From Geomicrobium halophilum (GTDB lineage: Bacteria > Bacillota > Bacilli > Bacillales > Marinococcaceae), in the NCBI RefSeq assembly GCF_014207655.1, contig NZ_JACHHJ010000004.1, positions 1-64,000 of the forward strand: DNA of 64,000 bases, read 5' to 3'. A program made the translations under genes and the position numbers. Under the pieces are notes generated by a model. It was not told where the DNA came from, searched no databases, and was given only the letters and a program-made list of their open reading frames with translations. Shown in pieces: positions 27,763-36,966 of this stretch (the first letter of the stretch is position 1; each line of letters begins with the position of its first letter).

Positions 27763-28656
27763 TTAAAGAACCATGAGCAGAACTGTGACCGTCAGGATAC
27801 TTAGTAACGTCGTTACGAATGTTGTACTCGACACCAGGCGTGGCTGCGCATTAAACTGCACGGCAAAAATGACAATATTGGCCGCTGAAGGCATGGCAGC
27901 GGTGAGGATTAGGACTTGAGCAAGGAGCGGATCAACAGGGAGTACACTCGTTATTCCTACCGCGATCAGCGGAGAAACAAGTAAGCGAACCACTGCACTA
28001 TAACTAATTTTCCCCCATTCAAATCCTTGTAGCGGAATATTTGCTAATTGCATCCCCAATATAATCATAACGGTAGGTATCGTTGCAGCCCCTACAATTT
28101 CAGTGACTCCGGTAACTGCCATTGGCATTTCGTAAGCAATCAGTTTTGCAAGTAGGGCAGCGATTAAGGCCCATGTTGCAGGCATGGTCAACACCGTCTT
28201 CAATGCTTGCCGCATATTGCCGCTTGCCTTGGAGGCAAAATAAACCCCGAAGCTGTTCATAATCACTGATTGAATCACCATAAGAGAGACGCCGTAAGCA
28301 AAACCTTCTTCCCCAAAAGCAAAAAGAACGATCGGCGTTCCATAGTTTCCTACATTCATAAATGATGTCGATAAGATGATTCCGGTCTCCGTTTCAGGAG
28401 AAAGTCTGAAGAAAAAGGCAATGATTTTATTAATGAGAACAAGACTAAACAAAAGTGTAAAAGCAAAAATGAGCATGTAAACATATTGCATATCTAAAGT
28501 CGCGTGATAAATGGTTTCAAACACCAAGCAAGGAGTCATGACATAAATCGCAACGGTAGATACGGGTTTGATATCCACCTGTTTCCATTTCTGAATGACA
28601 AAACCAAGTGTAAAGACGAGTATAACCGGGAGAACGACTTCAAAAAAAATTTGCAT
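27763..28656 (-). CDS. AEC family transporter (auxin efflux carrier-like)
   Basis: A 297-residue membrane protein with about ten helices and no extracellular domain, of the auxin efflux carrier/malonate transporter family. Typical features are the STSFMNVGNYGTPI motif in the middle and the C-terminal LTAAMPSAANIVIFA helix. Substrates in bacteria include organic acids such as malate or malonate, but this one cannot be assigned. The ATG at 28656 is preferred because AAAGGAG-AAGAGG precedes it and the first helix starts immediately. Confidence 0.85.
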   Translation of the reverse strand: MQIFFEVVLPVILVFTLGFVIQKWKQVDIKPVSTVAIYVMTPCLVFETIYHATLDMQYVYMLIFAFTLLFSLVLINKIIAFFFRLSPETETGIILSTSFMNVGNYGTPIVLFAFGEEGFAYGVSLMVIQSVIMNSFGVYFASKASGNMRQALKTVLTMPATWALIAALLAKLIAYEMPMAVTGVTEIVGAATIPTVMIILGMQLANIPLQGFEWGKISYSAVVRLLVSPLIAVGITSVLPVDPLLAQVLILTAAMPSAANIVIFAVQFNAQPRLVSSTTFVTTLLSILTVTVLLMVL

Positions 28657-28997
28657 ACCTCTTCTCCTTTCCTCACTGTATAAAGGTATCCTGATCAATA
28701 ATGAAGAAGTATGCACTTCTTGTTTTGTGCTGATCTATCCTATTGTACCAGCATCCCACCCCGATTTCAGAAGCAGATTAAATTCAAGAATATAAGAAAT
28801 GCTCTAAATACGTCAGTATTCTCTATAATGCCAAACGCCAGTCACGCCAACTTAACTTTATCTACTGAAATCAGCTTTAATCAAGTTTAATGCTGTTTGA
28901 ATTTTCCGCTTGTGATGATTATTATTAAAACGTGGGTGATGGAGTACGTCCCCAATAATACGTTACTGAAACTTCTCACCTTTTTGATAAAAAAGTA

Positions 28998-29022
28998 GTT
29001 TCAAACTTTTTCGTAAGGGTAA
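28998..29022 (+). promoter_or_regulatory. Sigma-B-like promoter before ectABC
   Basis: GTTTCA and GGGTAA are separated by exactly 13 bases, close to the sigma-B consensus GTTTAA-N12 to 15-GGGTAT. The start point would fall about 30-35 bases before ectA. General-stress or osmotic control of ectoine synthesis is the inference. Confidence 0.55.
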
Positions 29023-29062
29023 TGGGAGTATAGGTACGTAAATAATTTAAAGGTGTGATAGG

Positions 29063-29575
29063 ATGAGTGCAACTCCAGTAATGGAGAAAGAAGCGCTGGT
29101 ATTTGACAAACCAACTGTACAAGATGGAAGCAATATGTGGGAACTCGCTAAGAAACTTGGACTTGATTTAAATTCTTCATACAAGTACCTTATGATGAGC
29201 GAGTACTTCTCTGAGACTTGTGTAGTTGTAAAAGAACAAGGAGAACTCGTAGGGTTCGTAACTGCGTTCATCCTTCCTGAACAAGATGATACAGTGTTTG
29301 TATGGCAAGTAGGTGTTGACCCCTCACAACGCGGCAAAGGCCTGGCTTCTCGTATGCTCTCAGAACTGCTCGATCGCGAAACATGCAACGAAGTAAAATA
29401 TCTTGAAGCAACAGTCACCCCGTCGAACGACGCTTCGCAAAAACTATTCCGGCGACTCGCCCGTACGAACGAAACAGCATGTCATGTGTCGGAATGTTTC
29501 TCCGAAGATTTGTTCCCGGGGGATAACCATGAAGCGGAACTTTCCTTCAAAATTGGTCCCATGGTTCACAAATAA
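29063..29575 (+). CDS. ectA: L-2,4-diaminobutyrate acetyltransferase EctA
   Basis: A 170-residue GNAT enzyme that acetylates L-2,4-diaminobutyrate at N-gamma, the second step of ectoine synthesis. Acetyl-CoA binding motif A is VGVDPSQRGKGLASRM near residue 90. The product fits EctA in length and is followed by ectB and ectC in the canonical order. An AAAGGTGTGATAGG site precedes the ATG. Confidence 0.95.
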   Translation: MSATPVMEKEALVFDKPTVQDGSNMWELAKKLGLDLNSSYKYLMMSEYFSETCVVVKEQGELVGFVTAFILPEQDDTVFVWQVGVDPSQRGKGLASRMLSELLDRETCNEVKYLEATVTPSNDASQKLFRRLARTNETACHVSECFSEDLFPGDNHEAELSFKIGPMVHK

Positions 29576-29647
29576 TCACATTCCCTTACGACTGCATAAA
29601 CACACAATTAGAGCTGGCAACTAAATGAAGGGAGAACGTTTTTACTA

Positions 29648-30913
29648 ATGACTACAAATGTAATGAGTGTTTTTGAAGAGTTAGAATCAGAGGTAAGGAG
29701 CTACAGCCGTAGCTTCCCTACCGTCTTTCATAAGGCAAAAGGCTATCAGCTATGGGATGAAGATGATCATGCTTACATCGATTTCTTTTCAGGTGCTGGT
29801 GCGTTGAATTACGGTCATAATGATGACCATATGAAAGACAAATTAATTGAGTACATTCAGGAAGACGGCATTACTCATTCTCTCGATATGGCTTCAAAAG
29901 CCAGACGTGAATTTCTAACTGCATTTCAATCTACAATTCTTGAGCCTCGTGACCTCTCTTATAAAATTATGTTTCCTGGACCAACAGGTACAAACGCCGT
30001 AGAGGCTGCCTTAAAGCTTGCTCGTAAAGTAACGGGTCGTACGAATGTCGTTAGTTTCACTAATGGTTTTCATGGCATGACCCTCGGATCTCTTGCGGTG
30101 ACTTCCAACAGTTTTAAACGAGCAGGAGCTGGTGTACCACTAGGAAACGCCGTCACTATGCCATATGACAAATTTGTCCATGAATCAATTGAAACCCAGA
30201 TGGAGCACATCCGCAGCTTCCTCGACAAAGATGGCAGCGGTGTAGATGCCCCTGCGGCCATTATTCTAGAGACCGTACAGGGCGAAGGCGGCTTGAACGC
30301 GGCAAGCAATGAATGGCTAAGAGAAATCGAAAAACTTGCTCATGACATTGGGGCTCTTCTTATCGTGGATGACATTCAGGCAGGAGTTGGACGGGCTGGT
30401 ACATTCTTTAGTTTCGAACCAGCTGGAATCAAACCAGACATCGTCTGCTTATCGAAATCCATTGGCGGTTACGGCTTGCCATTAGCACTCACCCTTTTTC
30501 GTCCTGAACTAGATATTTGGGGTGCCGGTGAGCATAACGGTACTTTCCGTGGTAATTGTCCTGCTTTTGTAACTGGAACAGCAGCTCTAGATTACTGGAA
30601 AGATCCTTCATTTGAAAAAGAAATTGCAAGAAAAGCAGACAAAATCACCTCATTCCTTACAGAAATGATCGACAAGTACCCGGCTTTAGAAGGAAGTTTA
30701 CGGGGGCGAGGCTTTATTCAAGGTATTCGCACAGGCGTTCCTGACCTCGCTGAAAAAGTAGCAGAGCATGCTTTTAGCCATGGTCTGATCATGGAAACAG
30801 CAGGCCCAAATGATGAAGTCTTTAAGCTTTTCCCACCGCTTATTATTAATGACGAAGGTCTGGATGAAGGTTTACGCCGTCTTGAGCTTGGGATTAAGGA
30901 CGCAGTACAATAA
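29648..30913 (+). CDS. ectB: Diaminobutyrate-2-oxoglutarate transaminase EctB
   Basis: A 421-residue class III PLP aminotransferase making L-2,4-diaminobutyrate from aspartate semialdehyde and glutamate. The PLP Lys lies in [32 protein letters not shown] and the [11 protein letters not shown] motif are diagnostic of EctB. The gap of 72 bases after ectA has AAGGGAG about 13 bases before the ATG, a slightly long spacing. Confidence 0.96.
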   Translation: MTTNVMSVFEELESEVRSYSRSFPTVFHKAKGYQLWDEDDHAYIDFFSGAGALNYGHNDDHMKDKLIEYIQEDGITHSLDMASKARREFLTAFQSTILEPRDLSYKIMFPGPTGTNAVEAALKLARKVTGRTNVVSFTNGFHGMTLGSLAVTSNSFKRAGAGVPLGNAVTMPYDKFVHESIETQMEHIRSFLDKDGSGVDAPAAIILETVQGEGGLNAASNEWLREIEKLAHDIGALLIVDDIQAGVGRAGTFFSFEPAGIKPDIVCLSKSIGGYGLPLALTLFRPELDIWGAGEHNGTFRGNCPAFVTGTAALDYWKDPSFEKEIARKADKITSFLTEMIDKYPALEGSLRGRGFIQGIRTGVPDLAEKVAEHAFSHGLIMETAGPNDEVFKLFPPLIINDEGLDEGLRRLELGIKDAVQ

Positions 30914-30948
30914 TACAGCAGGACACTAACTACACGGAGGACGTACCC

Positions 30949-31335
30949 ATGAAAACAGTTCAACTTGAAGATATTATTGGATCCGATCAAGAGGTAGACG
31001 GCGGCAATTGGGTAAGCCGCAGGCTTATTATGAAAGATGATAATATGGGGTACTCGGTCAATGACACGATCATCCGCGCTGGTACTGAAACCCATATTTG
31101 GTATCAAAACCACTTGGAATCTGTCTACTGCATTGAAGGCGAAGTTGAAGTTGAAACCCTAAAAGACAACAAGAAATATAGAATTACACCAGGCACTCTT
31201 TATGCTCTTGATGAACATGATGAGCACATGCTTCGCGGCATTAAAGACGCACGCATGGTTTGCGTATTTAACCCGCCATTAAGTGGGCGCGAAGTTCATG
31301 ATGAAAACGGCGTTTATCCAGCAGATTTAGATTAG
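30949..31335 (+). CDS. ectC: L-ectoine synthase EctC
   Basis: A 128-residue cupin enzyme that cyclises N-gamma-acetyl-diaminobutyrate to ectoine. The opening [16 protein letters not shown], the iron-binding and substrate segment [12 protein letters not shown] and the [11 protein letters not shown] motif are typical. No ectD hydroxylase follows, so this operon makes ectoine rather than 5-hydroxyectoine. Confidence 0.96.
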   Translation: MKTVQLEDIIGSDQEVDGGNWVSRRLIMKDDNMGYSVNDTIIRAGTETHIWYQNHLESVYCIEGEVEVETLKDNKKYRITPGTLYALDEHDEHMLRGIKDARMVCVFNPPLSGREVHDENGVYPADLD

Positions 31336-31341
31336 AGGTTC

Positions 31342-31377
31342 AAAAAGACCCTAGGCACGAAAGCCAGGGTCTTTTTT
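31342..31377 (+). terminator. Terminator of ectABC
   Basis: AAAGACCCT pairs with AGGGTCTTT, followed by a T6 run, seven bases after the ectC stop codon. Confidence 0.93.
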
Positions 31378-31435
31378 CGTGGTTCATGGACATTTCAAAA
31401 ATATGCGGGCATTGATTTGCACGCATATTTATCCT

Positions 31436-32077
31436 TTAATCATCCTCTTCAGTTAACCTAGGCTCTTCCCAATAATCATCTGAAATTTCCTCTAAGTTCT
31501 CAACGTTGAACGTACTCCATTCAACACGACTCAATACTTCTTGATCAAAACGCATATTAAAAATCGTATCAAACTCTCCAGGTCCAGTTTCAGGCTCAAA
31601 GTATATGTCCCAAATCAACTGGATTTCTTCAACATCTTGAATTTGAGAAAGCCTTTGCAGCACAAGTGCCGAGCGGTTTAATGTGGAAGAACGAATAAGA
31701 TCGGTGGTTACATTGTCTTCAGTCGTAAGGTGTGCTGCTAAGTGGTTGTTGGAATAATCAATGTTTTGGACTACATCATTATTTTCCACGGTAACTTGAC
31801 CAAGGCCGGCAGTTATATGCCACTCTGCTTTCTCTTCAACCGTGTTTAGCGAATCGGGAACATCGTAGGAATGATCAGCAATAATCATATTGGAAGGGCT
31901 CGAAAACATTAAAAAAGCCCCCAACGTGATCAGTACCGCTGAAAAGCTGGTCGCAAAGAATTTAAGATGTTTGTAACGATTCTGTTTACGCTGCGGCCAA
32001 GTTACAAACATGAGAAAAGCAGTGAACACGGTGAATACTCCGGCGATCATTAAAGCAGTTAGTGAAACTATCGCCAA
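31436..32077 (-). CDS. Hypothetical membrane-anchored protein
   Basis: A 213-residue protein with two N-terminal membrane helices (about 5-27 and 38-60) and an extracytoplasmic acidic domain of 150 residues. The distal part has alternating strands (EIQLIWDIYFEP, DTIFNMRFDQ) but no family was recognised. The acidic surface is common for exported proteins of halophiles. It is a single gene, convergent with ectC. Confidence 0.65.
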   Translation of the reverse strand: MAIVSLTALMIAGVFTVFTAFLMFVTWPQRKQNRYKHLKFFATSFSAVLITLGAFLMFSSPSNMIIADHSYDVPDSLNTVEEKAEWHITAGLGQVTVENNDVVQNIDYSNNHLAAHLTTEDNVTTDLIRSSTLNRSALVLQRLSQIQDVEEIQLIWDIYFEPETGPGEFDTIFNMRFDQEVLSRVEWSTFNVENLEEISDDYWEEPRLTEEDD

Positions 32078-32145
32078 TGTTGTTGCCCCCCGTTTATTTC
32101 TACGTCTCTCTTTTAGTATACATGATCAAATGGCTTACCAAACCC

Positions 32146-32670
32146 TTAATTTATGAACGTTTCATGTCTATTGTGAAGCACATACATCTCTAACCATTGA
32201 TGGTGCTTACAAATCGTCCCTTCTTTTTTCATTCCTAAACTTTTCGCTATTTTAATGGATGGAAGATTATAAGGATGAATTAAAGAAGTAAGCGTGCTAA
32301 GACCTAAATGTTCAAAGGAAAACGTTCGACAAGCTTGTGCAGCCTCTTTCCCATATCCCATCCCCCAAAAGGTTCTTGTCAAAAGATAACCAAATCCCAT
32401 TCGTACCTCACCTTGAATCTTTTGAGGACGGAGACCACATTGGCCAACGAATTGTCCTGTTTCACGTTTTTCTATAATCCAATACCCAACTCCGAAGCTT
32501 CTATAATCATTCATGGACTGGTTGATCCATTTTTCGGTTTCTTGTTTTGTTTTCGTTCCCTCAGAAAAGCGCATCACTACAGGATCAGAGAACAATGTCT
32601 GTAAAGATGACCGGTCATTTGGCACCATTTCCCGGAAATGTAAGCGCTCGCTATTGAACATGTCAGTCAC
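32146..32670 (-). CDS. GNAT family N-acetyltransferase (RimJ/RimL-like)
   Basis: A 174-residue acetyltransferase with the RimJ/RimL-like pattern: SERLHFREMVPNDRSSL at the start, WIIEKRETGQFVGQCGL, a motif A region FWGMGYGKEAAQAC and a C-terminal NLPSIKIAKSLGMKKEG. These act on protein N-termini or small amines; no substrate can be assigned. Single gene. Confidence 0.85.
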   Translation of the reverse strand: MTDMFNSERLHFREMVPNDRSSLQTLFSDPVVMRFSEGTKTKQETEKWINQSMNDYRSFGVGYWIIEKRETGQFVGQCGLRPQKIQGEVRMGFGYLLTRTFWGMGYGKEAAQACRTFSFEHLGLSTLTSLIHPYNLPSIKIAKSLGMKKEGTICKHHQWLEMYVLHNRHETFIN

Positions 32671-32946
32671 CTCATGTAAATAACTTCTTACCTAACCTTT
32701 ATTTTAGCATTGAATCCATAAAGACATGAAGGCGATTATTTAAACTTCCTAGGAAATCATACAAAGCGTTATCGATATGTCTATACCAATTGAAAAATTC
32801 TATCCTCCACCTCGAATACACTCGTCGACGATGCATGCAGCTTGGTATGAAGAACAAGAGGGATGTCCCACAAACGTCCGTCCCTGTAATTGAGCAAGAA
32901 AAATATAGCTGGTACTTGAAGCTCCATCATTAGCGTGTATATGCTA

Positions 32947-33738
32947 TTAATGAAGCGGAAAAAAAGGTTCGGTTCCTGTTAAATGATCCAATGACTGAAA
33001 TTGATACCCTTCGGCTTCAAGGTCATCAATCACATCCCCAAGTGCTTCTGCATTATCTTGGGAAACCGAATGAAGTAATAACACAGCGCCGGGGTGAACA
33101 CGGCCCATGATGCGATCATAGGCATAATCTTTTCCTTTCTGCGTACCTGTATTCCAATCAACATAAGCAAAGGACCAAAAAATATGTTGATATCCTTCAT
33201 CTTTTGCAATCGACAAGGTCCTTTCATTAAATGTACCTTGGGGAGGACGTAAATACTTCATCTCCTTCCCTGTCATGTCGTTATATAAATGATTAACCTT
33301 TGATAACTCCTGAACAATCTTCTCATTACTTAATTCAGGAAGACTCGGGTGACTCCATGAATGATTCCCCACAATATGGCCTTCAGATGTCATCCTTTTG
33401 ATTAAATCCTCCTGCTTTTCCAAATAATGCCCCGTCACAAAAAATGCTGCTGGTACGTTTTTTTCTTGTAAAACGTCTAATATAACCTCTGTGCACCCAT
33501 TTTCATAACCGCTATCAAATGTTAAATAAAGGTTCTTCTCTTCCGTGTCGCCAATATAATAGCCATCATAACGATCAAGCAATTCAATATAATGCGGTTC
33601 AGTGGTAGCCGGTTGGTTGTTTTTGGCTGGTTTGAAATTCCAATCATAAATTTCTTCACTATATGCTGCATCACTTCCTAAAGTGAACAGTATAATCATA
33701 GCTAATAAGAGTTTGAAAGCGACCCCTTTTGCGTTCAT
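32947..33738 (-). CDS. pdaA: Polysaccharide deacetylase, delta-lactam-forming (PdaA family)
   Basis: A 263-residue secreted carbohydrate esterase 4 enzyme. A signal peptide covers residues 1-27; the NodB domain has LTFDSGYE (metal-binding and catalytic Asp), HSWSHPS (metal His pair) and RPPQGTFNE. The N-terminal YDWNFKPAKNNQPA is typical of PdaA, which removes N-acetyl groups from muramic acid to make muramic delta-lactam in spore cortex. In B. subtilis pdaA lies near yfkAB, as here. Confidence 0.9.
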   Translation of the reverse strand: MNAKGVAFKLLLAMIILFTLGSDAAYSEEIYDWNFKPAKNNQPATTEPHYIELLDRYDGYYIGDTEEKNLYLTFDSGYENGCTEVILDVLQEKNVPAAFFVTGHYLEKQEDLIKRMTSEGHIVGNHSWSHPSLPELSNEKIVQELSKVNHLYNDMTGKEMKYLRPPQGTFNERTLSIAKDEGYQHIFWSFAYVDWNTGTQKGKDYAYDRIMGRVHPGAVLLLHSVSQDNAEALGDVIDDLEAEGYQFQSLDHLTGTEPFFPLH

Positions 33739-33834
33739 TTTTACACAAACCTCCTTAAATAACCCTTTTCTTCACTGCTCCTTTTCGGTATGCTAGAGTT
33801 TATGGGTATGTCTGTTAGGCTAGATCACGATATA

Positions 33835-33857
33835 CATTTTGAACATCCTCTAAAAAG
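33835..33857 (+). repeat. Tail fragment of the TGTTCAAAA dispersed repeat
   Basis: Only the right end, TTTTGAACATCCTCT, is present, ending directly at the AAAAAGGAG ribosome binding site of yfkAB. The left part of the repeat is missing. Confidence 0.55.
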
Positions 33858-33866
33858 GAGTTTTTT

Positions 33867-34982
33867 ATGAGCGTAGATACAAAAGACCCTATTACACCAG
33901 CCAATGATCCTTGGGAAGCTTATTTCGACTATCAAAGCTTTGGAAAATCCATGTTAACGAATGTTGAATTTACAACGACGACACTTTGTAATATGCGTTG
34001 TGAACATTGCGCTGTTGGATATATGCTTAATCGAAAAGACCCAGACGCCTTGCCATTTTCGTTATTAAAGGAACGGTTAGATGAAATTAAGCACCTTCGT
34101 GCTTTAAGCATTACAGGCGGGGAGCCGATGCTCAATAAAAAATCGGTGGATGAATATGTTGTACCTTTACTTCGCTATGCCTATGAACGTGGGGCACGTA
34201 CTCAAATCAATTCAAACCTTACCTTACCGTTAAAACAGTACGGAGATATACTTCCTTATCTGGATGTCCTACATATCTCCCATAATTACGGAAGCTTTGA
34301 TGACTTCGCTTCAATTGGTTTTGCCCATATGCCACATCCTCCATCTATGGAGAAAAGAGCTGTATTTTTTGAGCGCATGATTGAAAATGCGCGAGAACTG
34401 TCGAAGCGGGGAATTATGGTCTCTGCGGAGACGATGCTTAATAAACGTACACTCCCCCACCTGGAAGCGATTCATGACCAGATCGTTAACATGGGCTGCC
34501 AAAGGCATGAGGTTCATCCGATGTATCCAAGCGATTTTGCCAGCACCCTAAATATCGCCACTCTCCCCGAAATCAGAAGCGGAATCCATCGTTTGCTTGA
34601 TCACCGTCATCCAAATACATGGATGCTGTTTGGGACGTTACCTTTTTACGCTTGCAATGATGATGAAGACGATCTACACCTTTTAAAAAGGTTATATAAT
34701 ACCGATCATGTTACAGTCAGAAACGATCCCGATGGGCGGAGCCGGTTAAATGTGAATATCTTTAATGGAGAAGTATCTGTCACTGATTTTGGAGACGAAC
34801 CTTCACTTGGAAATATCCAGAGCACTTCTTTACCAGAATCATTCGCCATATGGCAGCAGACAGAACTCGCTCAGTCCCTTCAGTGCCACTGTTCATCTGT
34901 ACAGTGTTTAGGGCCGAACGCACTCGTCAAGGACGCCTATTATAAAGACGTTGATTTTCAAAAACGAAAAAGCAAGCTGTAG
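33867..34982 (+). CDS. yfkAB: Radical SAM protein YfkAB
   Basis: A 371-residue radical SAM enzyme. The [4Fe-4S] cysteines are Cys41, Cys45 and Cys48 (CNMRCEHC), followed by the SITGGEP motif that binds SAM. The C-terminus carries the second cysteine motif CHCSSVQC (C-x-C-x4-C), which defines the YfkAB family; in B. subtilis 168 the gene is split into yfkA and yfkB, whereas here it is intact. Substrate unknown. AAAAAGGAG precedes the ATG. Confidence 0.93.
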   Translation: MSVDTKDPITPANDPWEAYFDYQSFGKSMLTNVEFTTTTLCNMRCEHCAVGYMLNRKDPDALPFSLLKERLDEIKHLRALSITGGEPMLNKKSVDEYVVPLLRYAYERGARTQINSNLTLPLKQYGDILPYLDVLHISHNYGSFDDFASIGFAHMPHPPSMEKRAVFFERMIENARELSKRGIMVSAETMLNKRTLPHLEAIHDQIVNMGCQRHEVHPMYPSDFASTLNIATLPEIRSGIHRLLDHRHPNTWMLFGTLPFYACNDDEDDLHLLKRLYNTDHVTVRNDPDGRSRLNVNIFNGEVSVTDFGDEPSLGNIQSTSLPESFAIWQQTELAQSLQCHCSSVQCLGPNALVKDAYYKDVDFQKRKSKL

Positions 34983-34988
34983 ACGTTC

Positions 34989-35014
34989 AACCTTCGCCTC
35001 TGCGAAGGTTTTTT
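34989..35014 (+). terminator. Terminator of yfkAB
   Basis: AACCTTCGC and GCGAAGGTT pair around a four-base loop and are followed by T4, seven bases after the stop codon. Confidence 0.92.
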
Positions 35015-35483
35015 ATCTGTTCAAAAGTACTGAAACGATTTGCCAAAAGAGAGATGTTGTTTTCAAGATTTAGCAGTCCCTGGTTTGGTTCCTATCAAGT
35101 TTCAAACCCATTTCTCATCAGCCGCGTACTTCAGTGGTAGGTTGGACCGTCTACATATAAAATGGCATTCCATCCTTAAGCCCCTCCCCTGTTATTTTTG
35201 CTTATTATTTTCAGGGAAGGGCGCTTTTATCCATATAGGGTTGACGAGCAGCAAAAGAAAGATCGATGTTTGGGATGGAACCCCCACCGGGAAGTTCTCG
35301 CCCTGAGTTTAGGCGTTCTGGCTCCGGGTTTGGAACTTCTCGCCCTGAGTTCGGGCGCTCTGGCTTCAGGTTGGGAAGTTCCGACCCGGTTCAGGGCATT
35401 CCTCCCTGGTTTATTCCCAACCAGGTTGTGTGTTGCCGAACATATAAAAAACAGTGCCTCGTCTGAAGCACTGTATATCGAGT
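35015..35483. other. Intergenic region with a GC-rich tandem repeat
   Basis: About 470 bases without a supported gene. Several overlapping frames are open, but none has a start signal or recognisable product. The right part holds the tandem repeat described separately. Confidence 0.5.
35290..35409 (+). repeat. 42-bp tandem repeat, about 2.8 units
   Basis: Units begin GGAAGTTCTCGCCCTGAGTT at 35290, GGAACTTCTCGCCCTGAGTT at 35332 and GGAAGTTCCGACCCGGTTCA at 35374, so the period is 42 bases, with the third unit more diverged. It is noticeably GC-richer than the flanks. Confidence 0.85.
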
Positions 35484-35867
35484 TTATTCTAATGTAAACG
35501 TCTCGGTAATTTTTATTGCTGGTTCAACGGATTGAACGATCGAGCAATTTTTTTTCGTTAGTGTCATCATTTTCGCCATTTGTTCATCTTTAACCCCCAC
35601 GGCATCGATGTTGAAATGCAAGTGAACTTCTTCAACTTCATGGGGCTCGGCATCGTTTCGAGTTACATCTGCATGAATGCGGATATCATTAATTTCGATA
35701 CGCCGCTTTCTCATAATTTTACGCAGAACACTCCCGCTGCAACCAGCAATGGAAGAAACGAGCAATTGATAGGGGCGGAATCCATGTTCTTCATTTCCAG
35801 AAATGACAAGCTTTCCGTAAGGTGATTCAATGTTAAATGCTTCTTCGTTTTCGATGCGAAAGTCCAT
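35484..35867 (-). CDS. OsmC family protein
   Basis: A 127-residue OsmC/Ohr-fold protein. The peroxidatic Cys is in SIAGCSGSVL near residue 48 and the second conserved Cys in TKKNCSIVQSV near residue 109. Such proteins reduce organic hydroperoxides, though small YhfA-like members are less well defined. The internal ATG at 35867 is preferred because GGAGGG lies nine bases upstream. Confidence 0.87.
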   Translation of the reverse strand: MDFRIENEEAFNIESPYGKLVISGNEEHGFRPYQLLVSSIAGCSGSVLRKIMRKRRIEINDIRIHADVTRNDAEPHEVEEVHLHFNIDAVGVKDEQMAKMMTLTKKNCSIVQSVEPAIKITETFTLE

Positions 35868-36013
35868 TTCTACATTCCCTCCAGTCATGATCTATTTTAC
35901 CGAACGTTGAGCATTTTCGCACGCATGACAAATCAGGAAGGAAAAAATATTATATCGTTGACGGACTGGCTTCGTACTTTGGCTTCGGTATACATCCAGG
36001 CCTTGCCTCATCA

Positions 36014-36850
36014 TTAAGAGGTTTTCTTCGACGTAGTTTTTTTCTTTGATGTTGCCGATTTTTTTGAGCCTGACTTCTTTTTCGTACTGTCCACCGATGC
36101 CTGCAATGCGTCCATGAGGTTGGTGACATTGTCGGGTTGTTTTTCTTTTTTCGGAGTTACGACATTTTCACCGCTTTGTTTCGATTCAATAAGATCCATT
36201 AAATTCTTCCGGTATTCATCTTCATACTTCTCCGGTTGAAAGTTTGCCGTCAACTGATCGATTAACAAGACAGCGGTATCTAATTCCTTTTTCGCAACAT
36301 TTTCTTCTGACGGTACATTCGGCACATCCTCTGTAGCACGTATTTCATCCGGGTAATGCAACGTCTCCATTAACAAGGTTTCATCACGAATCCTTAAGAC
36401 CGCAAGCTGTTCTTTGGAGCGGATCATGATTTTTGCAATCCCTACCTTACGTGTATCTGCCAACGCTTTCCGAAGTAGTGCATACGCCTTCGTACCACCG
36501 TCACCGGGACCTAAATAATAACTACGGTTAAAATAAATCGGATCAATTTCATCAATATGAATAAAATCCAAAATTTCCACCGCTTTATCTTCGTTCGATT
36601 GCTTTAACGATTTCAATTCTTCATTATCAACCACAACGTAGCGGCCGTCGTTCATTTCATGTCCCTTGACGATTTCCTCGTTGTCTACCGTTTCCTCGCA
36701 TACGGGACATACTTTTTCGTATTTAATCGGTGTATGACATTTTTTATGGAGATTGCGAAATGAGACCGCCTTATCTTCAGTGGCTGCGTGTAACTTGATC
36801 GGGATCGTAACAAGTCCAAACTGTATGCTCCCTTTCCATATCGTATGCAA
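36014..36850 (-). CDS. ku: Non-homologous end joining protein Ku
   Basis: A 278-residue bacterial Ku that encircles DNA ends and recruits LigD. MHTIWKGSIQFGLVTIPIKL is the standard Ku start. It is reached from a TTG codon with AGGAGGT six bases upstream, whereas the longer ATG frame has no binding site. The C-terminal 40 residues are Lys- and Ser-rich. Divergent from ligD with 116 bases between them. In B. subtilis the pair repairs breaks in germinating spores. Confidence 0.95.
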   Translation of the reverse strand: MHTIWKGSIQFGLVTIPIKLHAATEDKAVSFRNLHKKCHTPIKYEKVCPVCEETVDNEEIVKGHEMNDGRYVVVDNEELKSLKQSNEDKAVEILDFIHIDEIDPIYFNRSYYLGPGDGGTKAYALLRKALADTRKVGIAKIMIRSKEQLAVLRIRDETLLMETLHYPDEIRATEDVPNVPSEENVAKKELDTAVLLIDQLTANFQPEKYEDEYRKNLMDLIESKQSGENVVTPKKEKQPDNVTNLMDALQASVDSTKKKSGSKKSATSKKKTTSKKTS

Positions 36851-36905
36851 ATGAATACCTCCTATTTTACTCATTAGTTTGGAAGTGTTGAAGAGATTCA
36901 TACGT

Positions 36906-36934
36906 TTGAAAAATTCACCAATGGATCATAATAT
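36906..36934 (+). promoter_or_regulatory. Candidate promoter for ligD
   Basis: TTGAAA and TAATAT are separated by 17 bases, fitting sigma-A. The overlapping CATAATA resembles the -10 of sigma-F/G promoters, but no -35 at the right spacing for those factors was found. Confidence 0.4.
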
Positions 36935-36966
36935 ACCCACAAATGTTCAACATGGAGGTATTACCC

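Noticed and set aside
35290-35409. CRISPR-like array
   Set aside because: The 42-base units are contiguous with no unique spacers, and no cas genes are in the window.
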